This document shows, in pieces, positions 12,565 to 21,875 of a stretch of 64,000 bases of DNA; position 1 is the stretch's first letter; the number at the start of each line of letters is the position of its first letter. The position numbers and the translations under genes are program-made. The notes beneath the pieces are model-generated. The model saw only the letters and a list, made by a program, of their open reading frames with translations, did no database searches and was not told where the DNA came from. This stretch comes from Atrina japonica (Eukaryota > Mollusca > Bivalvia > Pterioida > Pinnidae): NCBI GenBank assembly GCA_030159075.1, contig BROG01000077.1:255001-319000 (forward strand). Reading direction: 5' to 3'.

Positions 12565-13300
12565 TCTTCGCGACATTTCTTAGTGGACTGGTAGAAAACG
12601 TTAAATAAAATGACTACTGTCAGTTGTCATGAACGAATATTAGCCGTTTCCCTTCTCTCTTACACTCAAACTTTCTGTGATATATTCCATTGACAAAATA
12701 TCAGAATTCAAACGGAAATTCCTTGTAAACCAGCATTGCATGGGCAATTCTTTTCTGAAACATATAATACTCCTCCGCCGAATAGTCGAATATTAATAAC
12801 CACAGACCAAATCTGAGAATAAGTTTTCCAGATTTTTCATATCACTAGTTTCTTTCAAAATGATATGAACAAAGAAAATAAACATTAATCTCATTTATTA
12901 TTTCCTAACTTAAAAGAGAATTACTTCTCATGCCAAGCTGTTTCAAGTCAATTACATGATTTGACGCAAAGTTAATTATATGGAATTAATTTACTATCAA
13001 GCGAACTACGGTTTCACAGAAAATTGGTAATACAGTGGAACCTGTATATAGGGGCCACCCAAGGGATCAGAAGATATTGACATGTGCAGGTGACCCCTAT
13101 ACACAGTTTCAATTTAGTTGAAGTATGCATTTAAGGGACTTTAAAAATTGGCCTGTATAAACAGGTAATCCTTATATAGAGGTGACCGCTATAGCAGGTT
13201 TTACATGTATATATAGATATAAGGATTGTTTTTCATTTTCTGAAAAAAAATATCATTGGATTGTTTTTCATTTTCTGAAAAAAAATCATTGGATATAAAA
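12565..13300 (+). repeat. dispersed repeat (shared with 30120-30640)
   Basis: Homologous in order to 30120-30640: 'AATATCAGAATTCAAACG', then 'CATATCACTAGTTTCTTTCA', then 'AAGGATTGTTTTTCATTTT'. Here a different block (about 13030-13205, 'CAGTGGAACCTGTATATAG' ... 'GAGGTGACCGCTATAGCAGG') interrupts it. A short internal duplication of 'GGATTGTTTTTCATTTTCTG' occurs at 13222-13290. Confidence 0.7.
13030..13205. repeat. 'CAGTGGAACCT' repeat block
   Basis: Three internal partial repeats describing alternate 'CCTGTATATAGGGG(C/T)' units; begins 'ACAGTGGAACCTGTATATAG'. A similar 'CAGTGGAACC' start occurs at 63303. Non-coding. Confidence 0.45.
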
Positions 13301-13441
13301 GCAATTAAAAACATTTTTTTTTTCGGGATTTAAACACATAATCACTTATAACTAACGAAAGAAAATGGATAGTTACATCCGCATATTTCAACACCCTCAG
13401 CAATTTTGCCTTGTTATTTCAATGGTTAGTGAAACTGTATA

Positions 13442-13442
<1 letters not shown>

Positions 13443-13474
<32 letters not shown>

Positions 13475-13500
13475 AATGATGATGATGAGAAGGAGGAGGG
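13443..13500. repeat. (GAT)n microsatellite
   Basis: About 15 GAT units with a single GATAAT interruption, then GA-rich sequence. Confidence 0.95.
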
Positions 13501-13611
13501 CGATTAACATATGAAAGAAAATGATATAGTTTATAATAATGTATTTTTAACTTAAATGGAAAAACGAATGTATATTAAAATACTATTCAAAGTTCAATTT
13601 TAAACTTCTCA

Positions 13612-13830
13612 AAACCCAAGATATTCATTTTTACAGTAGGTGTTTCTTAGGAGGATTTGGTTTCACATTTAGATTTATTATTTGGCCTTGTACAATACCA
13701 CTTTTTCTGTCGGATATTCATTTATATAGAATACGAGCTGATTAAGTCTTCTTGGCAGAAACGTTAATCTTGAACATTTGTTTGGCCTCTAATCTAAATC
13801 TATAACTTTGATATTTGAAAAAATGATTAT
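13612..13830 (+). repeat. PLE pseudo-LTR copy, decayed hammerhead
   Basis: Carries the 'TTTACAGTAGGTGTTTCTTAG', 'TTTATTATTTGGCCTTGTAC' and 'ATACCACTTTTTCT' blocks of the family, then a degenerate hammerhead (13738-13769, CTGATTA and GTTAATC in place of CTGATGA and GATCGTC). Confidence 0.7.
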
Positions 13831-14116
13831 GATTACATTGGTAATATTTAATATCATTGTCATTTCTATTATGATTTTTACTGCAAATTCTTGAAAAAAA
13901 AATATATATAATGGTACATTTTTTACCAGAACTTATTAATTATTAAATATCACCATGAGAATTCTCTTTCGTAATTTCATTACATATATTACTTTTGTCA
14001 TAATACTTATTAGTTCAACAAGACAGCTGTCTTTAAAATATTTTGATCTTTCTCCGGATCCGATTCGGAAGAACTAAACAATTATGTACAGTAACAAAAC
14101 TTTATGTTTGAATTCT

Positions 14117-14515
14117 GGGGCCCAAGTCACCAATTTTACTCAATACTCAAGTTCAACTTTTATCTAGTTATTTTGACTATATAGTTGTCTGTAATGTTTT
14201 TAGGTTAAACTCTTAGTGATTAAGAAACATACGTTTTATTTTTCATCATTCACGTATAAATGATTGCGTCACACTTATAATGTTCGGGTAAAAAATTGAT
14301 AGGTTGATAACGATACTCAAACATTTTTTTAAAACATTTCTTTTATTGATATTTGAAGTTTTCTTCGTAGTAGCAATATTTTTGTCATTATTTAAAATTG
14401 TAAGCCGTCAATATACAACATGTCCAGTTATAAAACAGATATTGTGTGTTTTACCTTAAAATAATGAAAATAAAGTTGAGTTTGAGTACTGAATAAATGG
14501 CGACTTTCTAGGCCT
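14117..14515. mobile_element. MITE, TIR family 'GAAGTCACCAAATTTACTCA', copy A
   Basis: Ends are inverted repeats: left 'CAAGTCACCAATTTTACTCA', right 'GAGTACTGAATAAATGGCGA' reading into 'CTTTCTAGGCC'. About 400 bp, AT-rich, non-coding. Copies B (15164-15553) and C (24890-25302) share the interior ('GAAATTTTAT', 'GTGTGACAC...' blocks). Confidence 0.8.
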
Positions 14516-14610
14516 GATATCTATACTTGAGAAACATATTTGCATGTTGGCTGAAGACAGTAAAATTAAAGCTATTATATCAGGGGTTCTTCCTTGTTTT
14601 TGTGTTGAAA

Positions 14611-14817
14611 ATGCAAAAAGACATTCTTGCATTCCTTTTATTTGCATTCTCACGTGTTGCAAAATATGTACTTTGTGCAAACATGGTCCGTCTTTAAGAC
14701 ATAGAGAACACCGTTCAATTAGAACATTCGAACCTTCCATTAAAATGTTACGGACTGTTACGTTGTCAGGATCAGTTAATTCAATTGATTTCATTTCAAC
14801 CATTTCTGAATTTATAC
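14611..14817 (+). pseudogene. decayed copy of lectin-gene exon 1
   Basis: Starts ATGCAAAAAGACATTCTTGC, encoding MQKDILAFLLFAFSRVAKYV.LCANMVRL before a stop. This parallels the start of the intact gene at 21581 (MQNDYVNFLALILFALTLNKK.. then CADFIRL). DNA similarity continues through 'AGAGAACACCGTTCAATTAGAACATTCG' (split here only for description) against 21679-21725, then the cysteine core is deleted, and similarity resumes at 'TTTCAACCATTTCTGAATT' (14797), which in the functional gene lies at 21903, just inside intron 1. So exon and intron DNA were copied together: a genomic duplication, not retrotransposition. Frameshift and stop make it non-functional; no downstream exons seen nearby. Confidence 0.7.
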
Positions 14818-14991
14818 ATTAATATAATTTATTGATGGGCTTAATGCGTGAATTATCAATATATTACCATATCTTTGACGACAATTGAGGAAGAATGATT
14901 TTAAAGATGGGTGAAATCAATATCTAAGTATATGGAATGCATGATCCTTGACAAAAACCTTTTGATTTTAGAATTCAGAATCATAGCACCA

Positions 14992-15105
14992 CCTTTGGGA
15001 TTCGCAATTGTTCTTAAAGTAAGAAGTTTGATAATTGTTATATGTAATTTGTCGTAGTCTAATGGGTTCGGAGGTTCGATTTATGGTACTTCTTCGTTAT
15101 ATCAT
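14992..15105 (+). repeat. PLE family-2 3' tail fragment
   Basis: 'TTGGGATTCGCAATTGTTCTT' followed by 'AATTTGTCGTAGTCTAATGG', matching the tails at 24530-24620, 29180-29240 and 32205-32270. Confidence 0.7.
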
Positions 15106-15163
15106 TATAAAGTAAACGGGGAATGGCCAATTTAGATTAAATCATTTATCATGTTAAAGTAAT

Positions 15164-15553
15164 CAGGACCCGAGGTCACCAAATTTACTCAGTAATCAAG
15201 ATAAACTATTTTATCACGATTTTAAGGTGAAAACACGCAAATTTTATTTTGTAAATGGACATGATTGTATATTGATGGCATATAATTTTAAATAATGATA
15301 AAAGTTATTGTTCATTGGAAAATATTGGAAAATTGTTTGAGTACGTACTCAAATGAGTATCGTACTCGATTTATTTATTCATGTTTACGGGAAAATCATA
15401 AGTGTGACACAAAACTTTATATGTGAATGATTTAAATTCATGATGTTTCCTAATCACGAAAACGTTTTACATTTTAAAGTCAAAATAATAAAATAAAAGT
15501 TGAGATTGAGTATTGAGTAAAGGAGAAGTGTCATTAAAATGCCTTCCAGGCCC
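15164..15553. mobile_element. MITE, same TIR family, copy B
   Basis: Left end 'GACCCGAGGTCACCAAATTT', right end decayed ('GAGTATTGAGTAAAGGAGAA', then 'CCAGGCCCA'). Interior closely matches copy C at 24890-25302, e.g. 'GGAAAATCATAAGTGTGAC'. Copies A and B flank the pseudo-exon at 14611-14817. Confidence 0.8.
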
Positions 15554-16180
15554 AATTTTAGGTAAAATACAAATCTGGTTATTTTTACAGTTAATACAAA
15601 AATTCAACAGACACAAGCCCTATCACGATTTAGACAACTTTTTAAAATCTAATAGGTCAATTAGCTAGAGTTATCTCTCTTTGAAATCAGCCCAGGGTGA
15701 CGGATTTCGGCCATTTTCGGGCCAAAGAGTAAATCACGCTGTCCTAGGACAGTGACATGTCAGAAAATTATAAAAACAAAATTTTAACAAATTGTGGTAC
15801 ACAAAATTCTATTTACCTATTCCTATTATCAAAGCGTTATATAGATTGTATAAGATAATCTGAATTATTTTTCTCAGAACAATTTAAAATTCCAATATGG
15901 TAATTTATGAATAAAGACTGGGAAAGTGACTTTGTTTTGTGGAATCCATGGTATTGGAAGCACCGGGAAACGCTAGGATCCTAATTGCTTTAAGGATATA
16001 TTACTTATTATTTCTACCAGTAGTTTTGACAATTTATTTAACAGATATGTTCATATCAGTTGTCAATTACTTTGAATCATATCTACAGTTCTTGTAATTT
16101 ACAATATGTATGACAAATATTGGTGTCGAATAATGGTAATCTACAGCAAACATGATATAGTACTTTCAATGTAAAAAATC
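15554..16180. other. intergenic DNA, nothing recognised
   Basis: Moderately AT-rich; no gene or repeat relation noticed within the window. Confidence 0.4.
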
Positions 16181-16184
16181 TAAC

Positions 16185-16470
16185 ATACCAAAGTATAAAT
16201 CATTAGGATGTCCCAGGGTATAGGAACAAATCTGGTAAAAATGGACAAACACGGATCTCGTGAAACCGAGAGTTGGGATCAGGTGCCATGAAGGAGTAAA
16301 CATCCCCTGTCGACCGGTAATACCCGCCGTGAGTCCACAGTCAAATTAAAGAGAAATACACGAGGAACAAATCCTCGTCATAATTGGTACAGACGTCTCA
16401 ACAACCGCCATCGAACAGGTAACTCAACATTTAAGAGAGTAATCGCAAACATGACTATTATACCGACCGT
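16185..16470 (-). repeat. PLE family-1 3' tail with RT end
   Basis: On the - strand corresponds to the sequence at 5540-5860: tail 'GGTGCCATGAAGGAGTAAAC', 'CCCTGTCGACCGGT', 'GTGAGTCCACAGTC' and 'ACAACCGCCATCGAACAGG'. A pseudo-LTR fragment on the same strand follows at 16495. Confidence 0.8.
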
Positions 16471-16494
16471 AATTGGGGTTTATTGGCGGAATGT

Positions 16495-16690
16495 TTTCAT
16501 CATAATACCAAAGTTATAATGCTCAAGGCGATCGTTTCTGTCAATTAGACTACATCAGTTGAGCTACAATTTTAAACAGTTTTTCTAAAGAGAAAGTGGT
16601 ATCAGACAAGGCCAAATAATATATCTAAACGTATAGCCAAAATACGTCTAAGAGTAACCACTGTAAAAAGATGGCTATGTTAGCTTTAGA
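16495..16690 (-). repeat. PLE pseudo-LTR copy with mutated hammerhead
   Basis: Hammerhead remnant at 16528-16557: on the - strand CTGATGT (A9 changed) and CGATCGCC in place of CGATCGTC (U16.1 changed), so catalytically dead by the known core rules. Stem I (GAGCTCAA-type arm against CTTGAGC) remains. Confidence 0.75.
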
Positions 16691-16729
16691 AGACTAGCTT
16701 TGCAATATTGAGGTCTATGAAATATAAGG

Positions 16730-18115
16730 TATAGTCCGTTTGCTCTCCATTGAAATTGGGCTTGTCAAATAATATATCTAAAAGTATTTTTTGGCGTAAA
16801 AAAAAAAACTTAGCACATAATTTATATATTTTAAAATGCTCATACCGTACTGTTGTATACCCCTCGGGGACTTTTAAAGGTTATATTTATATAACTTTAA
16901 ATGAATTTTAATTGCATCAAGCATGTGTTTTTTAAAGATAAAGGGTGAAAGTTTCAAATACTTATCATGTATCTTAGATTTCTTTCGAATTTAAATTGTC
17001 AGGCCAAAACTTATACGTGGTGTAAATACCAATACAGTTCGACTCATTGTGAAGCGGAAAGTTTCAAAAAAAATTTCTTTGAAATTTCAATGCTTGTCAC
17101 GGGTGAATAAACCATCCAATCAGTTCATTGTGAATAAATTATCTCACCCAGTTTCATAGTGCTTTACCCACGAGGTTTTTTTATCTCTGCTTTCCCCTGG
17201 GTTTGATCATTGATGCAGCAATCATTTTATAAGTACTTAATTTTTTTCTTACGTAAGTTGTTTTTTGAAAGCGTTTTGTATGATAATAATATGGAAAGAT
17301 AACATTGAATATTGTAATAGAATATTAATGTCATGAAAGGGTGTAATAAACTCTAGCGTCCAGTTACTCTGGCGGGCTTATTTGTTAGTTGATAAGAAAT
17401 GGTTTGAAAAGGTTTAGTGAATACCTGTAAATACAAACAGTTTTCAAACCACATGGTTACCTAAAAATAGTCAATGTGCCTGCTACTTATATGCAATACA
17501 CCTCATCTATGAAAATATATAAATCCCTTGATTCAATATCATTTTGTATTAATATCCAAATGATGCATTTACATGTGTGATAATTGACAAACAAATATTT
17601 TAAACATGAAGGACATGAAATTTACAACTTTTTTACAGGAAAATACAGACTGGTCAATAAGGTATCATCTAACAATTGCAAGTCAACATGAGTTTCAAGT
17701 TAACATTTTTTGTTTGTTTTATATTGCTTTACATCCATCACCCGAAGAATACTACTAAGAAGAGGAACTTATTTCAGTAACATAGTTTTGTGCATTATAT
17801 TAAAAATGATGCAGATTTATAATTCCAATTCTTTTAAAAAATAATTATGAATTTATAATACAACCCCATGCCAATCTACTGTCATATTACACTGAGTTTC
17901 TAATTTGCATACGACCTACTTATGAATCAGAAAGAATTATGGGTATTGTCTTATCAACTCTGCATTTACCCGCACAAACTTGCAGTAAATGGGTAAAACT
18001 TTTATGTATGTATTGTAAAATTAAAAACATTGCTGTAAAATTTAAATTTGATGATTAAGTGAAATTTGAGAATTTTAACAAAACCCCAGTTTCAATGGAG
18101 AGTAAACGGACTATA
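16730..18115. mobile_element. non-autonomous TIR element, about 1.39 kb
   Basis: The two ends are inverted copies: left 'TATAGTCCGTTTGCTCTCCA' then 'TTGAAATTGGGC'; right 'CCCCAGTTTCAATGGAGAGT' then 'AAACGGACTATA'. Roughly 33 bp of TIR with a few mismatches. The outer bases are TATA on both sides, compatible with a TA target duplication. No transposase-like frame was seen inside. It separates two PLE pseudo-LTR fragments. Confidence 0.75.
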
Positions 18116-18159
18116 CTAATTGATATGATGAGATTGATGGATTAAACAAATCTATATCA

Positions 18160-18250
18160 GTTATCATCTGCTGGACCGTTTGAGTCCTCGAGGGTATACA
18201 TAAACCAAGTACCTGGTATATTGGCACAAGCTGATAATCTTATACTAAAG
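18160..18250 (+). repeat. PLE pseudo-LTR, 3' part only
   Basis: 'CTGCTGGACCGTTTGAGTCC', 'GTATACATAAACCAAGTACC' and 'AGCTGATAATCTTATACTAA' blocks of the family; followed directly by a SINE. Confidence 0.75.
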
Positions 18251-18251
18251 A

Positions 18252-18522
18252 TAGTGCGCTCGACTCTTGATCGTGAGATCGTGAGTTCGAGTCAAGTCGG
18301 CGGCAGGTTGGTTTCCTGTCCTTTGGATGAGACAGTAAAACTCGAAGTCCTGTGTCGCAGTAGGTGTCGGCACGTTAAAGAACGTTAACCCTCACTGCTC
18401 AATGGCCGTAAGTGTCGAGCATAGGCCAAAATTTGAAACCCTTCACCTGTATTTGGTGACGTCTCCATATAAGTGAAAGATTCTTGAATGGGACGTTAAA
18501 CAACAATAAACAAACATAAAAA
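18252..18522 (+). mobile_element. tRNA-derived SINE, near full length
   Basis: 5' tRNA-like head with a B-box-like 'GTGAGTTCGAGTC'; then the shared body 'TTTGGATGAGACAGTAAAA', 'GTAGGTGTCGGCACGTTAAA', 'GAGCATAGGCCAAAATTTGA', and the 3' domain 'GTGACGTCTCCATATAAGTG', 'AAAGATTCTTGAATGGGACG', ending in an AAC/CAA-rich tail. Same family at 33730, 42365, 61465 and in several fragments. Conserved-domain SINEs of this kind are known from bivalves. Confidence 0.9.
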
Positions 18523-18539
18523 CATTGGAAAATTCTAAA

Positions 18540-18870
18540 TTATTCAAAACCTAAGATAAGACATCTTTTACAGTGGTTACTCTTAAACGGATGTTGGCTA
18601 TCCGTATAGATTTAGTATTTGGACTTGTCTGATACCACTTTCTCTTTAGAAAATCTGTTTAAAATTGGACCTCAACTGATGAAGTTTAACTGACAGAACC
18701 GATCGTCTTGAGCATTATAACTTTGGTATTATGTTTATAATATTTATAACCACTAGGTAGTTGCAACTGCTGGTGGACCATTTAAGTTCCCCGGGGATAT
18801 ACATAAACCTAGTACCTGGTATTTTGGTAACAGGTGATAATCTTACACTAAAGTAACATTTTGTATTGAT
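18540..18870 (+). repeat. PLE pseudo-LTR unit 1 of a tandem pair
   Basis: Full unit: 'CATCTTTTACAGTGGTTACT', 'ATACCACTTTCTCTTTAGAA', hammerhead (18676-18707), 'ATAACTTTGGTATTATGTTT', 'GTTGCAACTGCTGGTGGACC', 'AGTACCTGGTATTTTGGTAA'. The next unit starts within 20 bp, in the same orientation. Confidence 0.85.
18676..18707 (+). ncRNA. hammerhead ribozyme motif, one core change
   Basis: CTGATGA, stem-loop II, then GAACC in place of GAAAC (A15.1 changed to C, so the A15.1-U16.1 pair is lost), GATC, GTC. Stem I is strong: CTCAA before the core pairs with TTGAG after the cleavage triplet. Probably inactive because of the A15.1 change. Confidence 0.75.
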
Positions 18871-18884
18871 AATACCATTTAGAT

Positions 18885-19215
18885 ATTTAAATTCTTCAAA
18901 ACTTAAGATATATCATCTTTTTACAGTGGTTACTTTTAGAATTTGCTATACGTTAACTTTCATTATTTGGTCTTGTATGATACCACTTTCTCTTTAGAAA
19001 GTATGCATTTTTTAGAAATTGGAGCTTAACTGATGAAGTCTTATTGACAGAAACGATCGTCTTCAGCATCATAATTTTGGTATTATGTTTATAATATTTA
19101 TAATCACTTGGTCGTTGCCACTACTGGTGGACCAACGTCCCAGGGGGTATATCAACTAGGTAGCTGGTAATTCGGTACTAGCTGATAATCTTATACTAAA
19201 GTAATATTTCGCACT
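18885..19215 (+). repeat. PLE pseudo-LTR unit 2 of a tandem pair
   Basis: Same block order as unit 1, about 330 bp later, with the best hammerhead of the window at 19030-19061. Ends with 'GATAATCTTATACTAAAGTA'. Confidence 0.85.
19030..19061 (+). ncRNA. hammerhead ribozyme motif, best core
   Basis: All catalytic positions present: CUGAUGA (C3-A9), G12 A13 A14, A15.1 paired with U16.1, C17 as the cleavage-site base (GUC). Stem II has GUC/GAC arms and loop UUAUU, with A opposite A where the G10.1-C11.1 pair is normally found. Stem III is only A-U and C-G around GAUC, and palindromic (ACGAUCGU), the kind of hammerhead known to act as a dimer. Stem I: GCUUAA against UUCAGC, five of six pairs. Cleavage is predicted after 19061. 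Role by analogy: self-processing of PLE transcripts. Confidence 0.8.
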
Positions 19216-19234
19216 GATAACACAATCTAAGAGT

Positions 19235-19625
19235 CGGTGTCCTCTGCTGGCATGCAACACCCGTCGCAAATGCTCCATGGAATTTTTTCCAGTTCAATGA
19301 ACGGGTCAGAATTCGATTAAAAGGTTGGTAAAAAAAAAAAAGGTCAAGTTCAGTGAAAAGCACGATTGGCGAAAGGGGGTAACTGTCAGTGGTCGTGCTC
19401 CAGAATACTATCTACATAAATATTCCTCAGAGGGGACTTCATAATGTTTACCAATATCCCCGTATTAACCATAAAACTTCTTGACCGACGATTTCAAGCG
19501 TTCAACAACGTAACCTTTTGTAAGTAGTTTATTGGCGAGGCGTTTCATTCTCAGAATAAAACATTCATAAGAAGAGCATTCCCTGGCATAACGTTTATGC
19601 TGTGAAATGAAAACACCATAGGGAA
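19235..19625 (-). mobile_element. PLE family-2 RT end and 3' tail
   Basis: Reverse complement of the sequence at 28800-29110: RT-thumb region ('AAACTACTTACAAAAGGTTAC' equivalent) followed by 'GTGACT..TTTCACC' repeats of the 3' region and 'TTCCATGGA..TTGCGACGGGTG'. Frames broken. Confidence 0.8.
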
Positions 19626-19644
19626 AGATGGAATATTAAGTACA

Positions 19645-19880
19645 AAACGTATCTTTTACAGTGTTTACTCTTAGATGGATTTTGCACGACATTTATATTT
19701 ATTACGTGACCTTGTATGATTCCACTTTTTCTTAGAAAAATTGCATCTTTTATAAACTGGAGCTCACCTGATGAAGTCTAATTAATAGAAACGATCGTCA
19801 TCAGAATTATAACTTTGTTATTATGTTTATAATGTTTGTAATCATTAGTGATATGTTTAATATATTTGTAAATAAAACAA
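19645..19880 (+). repeat. PLE pseudo-LTR copy, 5' two-thirds
   Basis: Blocks 'TCTTTTACAGTGTTTACTCT', 'TTCCACTTTTTCTTAGAAAA', hammerhead at 19768-19799, 'ATAACTTTGTTATTATGTTT'. It meets an inverted PLE tail at about 19905. Confidence 0.8.
19768..19799 (+). ncRNA. hammerhead ribozyme motif, core intact, stem II weak
   Basis: CTGATGA, GAAAC, GATC, GTC all present, stem III palindrome intact. Stem II has lost pairing (GTC against AAT). Stem I also partly mismatched (GAGCTCAC against ATCAGA). Confidence 0.7.
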
Positions 19881-19899
19881 CCTTGGATTTATTTGATAT

Positions 19900-20150
19900 T
19901 AATCTCAGATACCAAAGTATAAATCTTCAGGATGCCCAGGATACATATACAATATAAAAATCTCAGATACCAAAGTATAAATCTTCAGGATGTCTTGGAT
20001 ACATACACAAATCTGGTGAATATTGGATAAACACGGATTCCTGGAAATCCAGAGGTGGGATCAGGTGTCATGGAGGAATAAGCATCCCCTGTTGACTGAT
20101 CACCCCGCCGTAAATCCACAATCAAATTCAAATGAAATAAGTGAGCCGCT
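19900..20150 (-). repeat. PLE family-1 3' tail with internal duplication
   Basis: 'ATCTCAGATACCAAAGTATA' plus 'AATCTTCAGGATG' occurs twice, at about 19901 and 19960, a 60-bp tandem duplication of the element end, then the usual tail to 'AAATGAAATAAGTGAG'. Confidence 0.8.
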
Positions 20151-20164
20151 ATCAAACAGTTATA

Positions 20165-20292
20165 TATAATAATAATAATAAAGAATGAATCTTTTTTTAA
20201 TGATATAGTGGCTGTGATAGTAAATGTATTAATAATTTTACAATTATTTATTATTATTATTATTATTATTATAATTATTATTATTATTCGTA
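20165..20292. repeat. (AAT/ATT)n microsatellites
   Basis: Short AAT run at 20167-20180 and ATT-rich runs at 20247-20288. Confidence 0.9.
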
Positions 20293-20706
20293 ACGTTTTT
20301 GTAGATGATAATAAAAAAATAAACAAAACCAGCATTTGTCAACAAAACTAATTAACTATTAAAAATTTAACAAGCAAAGGTGTTTCAAATTTAATTGCAT
20401 TTCATCAATATAATTGACAGCACCTATTTTTTCCACTGAACCTTTTCATGATAAAAGAGTTTTGCACTTATTTCATTATCCGCAGTGTGGAAACGGCTAT
20501 GTGTGTACCAGAATTTTTATTTCTTGTATAACCGAGCAACACGATTTAAGAAAATTTAATCAATATCAATCATATCTGTTTATCAAAGTGCGACACATTT
20601 ATTTTCTTATTTTATTTGTCCGAATTGGTTTTGGCACGCATTTTACATTAATCGAATTTAATTTCGGTAAGCGGAACGTCTCTTGTCTTTCGGTCACTTC
20701 AGCTGG

Positions 20707-20743
20707 TATATAAAGAGGTGTCGCTGTGCGACATGTGTCAGTT
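20707..20743 (+). promoter_or_regulatory. candidate TATA plus initiator core promoter
   Basis: TATATAAAG at 20707-20715 and TCAGTT at 20738-20743, spaced about 31 bases from TATA to the initiator A, as in metazoan TATA/Inr promoters. Oriented towards the lectin gene, whose ATG is 840 bp downstream, so a 5' untranslated exon or leader would be needed. Alternative: part of an unrecognised LTR. Confidence 0.3.
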
Positions 20744-21074
20744 CACCTGGAAATTTTCTACCCTCCCTCCCTCCCCTTACCTTATTTATATTGATATTAT
20801 TTGAAATTGTTTTGAATTTGTTATTGCTGTTAGCTTTATATATTTTCAGATTATCACCGGTTATACAAGGGTGGTCACGGCTGTACATTGCTTAGATGCT
20901 CAGAGTGGTTGAGATTGGGCTAGATGTCACACCCTTTTGATTCATTCAATTCTGTGATGTGGCAATTTCGCGCCTCAGTTTCGCTGAGTGTTTCATTTTC
21001 TTAGCAGACGCTATTTATATTTATTTGATTATGTTCGACCGATCTCGGAGATCAGACTTAAACATTTTCACATT

Positions 21075-21175
<101 letters not shown>

Positions 21176-21580
21176 TTGGGGATGTCCATAGGACTCACCT
21201 TGGATACTGACTCCACATTAATCTGAGTACAACCGTGGCCACATATCGCTACATATCGCAACATATCTCAAATTTACATTGCTTTTTGTTTATTGTCATA
21301 CTCGCTTCACTTCGAAAAAGAAGTGTAGTCAGTATATGATAGCAGGCATGGTCTGCTGATTTAAAAATCAATGGTGTGGTATTAGTGTATACCTGGTATC
21401 TCTTATCAAATAATTTATTCAGGTAGATGATCGGATTGTCTTAGGTTTCAAAATGGTGTGGCGCCATCTTTGATAATAGAGATTTACAATAAAACTGTAA
21501 GGTTGGTATTTGAGGCTGCACAAACTTCAGCAACTCTAAAGGATAAGCTGGTTTGGAAGGTTGCTGTTTACGTGATTAAA

Positions 21581-21875
21581 ATGCAAAATGACTACGTAAA
21601 CTTTCTTGCTTTAATTTTATTTGCGTTAACGTTGAATAAAAAATGCATCTTTTGTGCAGACTTTATCCGTCTTTCAGTGCTAGATAACACACTTCCATCA
21701 GAACTTTCGCTGTCTGATTTTCAAACTTCTTTTGTTATGTGCATTCGTGTTTGTGATAGCAACATACACTGTCGTGCTTTCTTCTACAACACAGTTTCTA
21801 CACGCTGTCGACACTACAAGAAGTTCGATTATAAACAACTGGTAAAAGAGGAAAATTCGGCATGTTACGCACTAT
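21581..21875 (+). CDS. lectin gene exon 1: signal peptide and PAN-like region
   Basis: Residues 1-98 plus one base. Donor ACTAT|GTAAGT. Five cysteines after the signal peptide region in the pattern of a PAN/Apple fold; the domain is short, so PAN is the best guess rather than certain. Confidence 0.8.

Noticed and set aside
14456..14803. 115-codon - strand open frame as a gene
   Set aside because: It is antisense to the exon-1 relic and runs into the MITE end; no domain or splice support.
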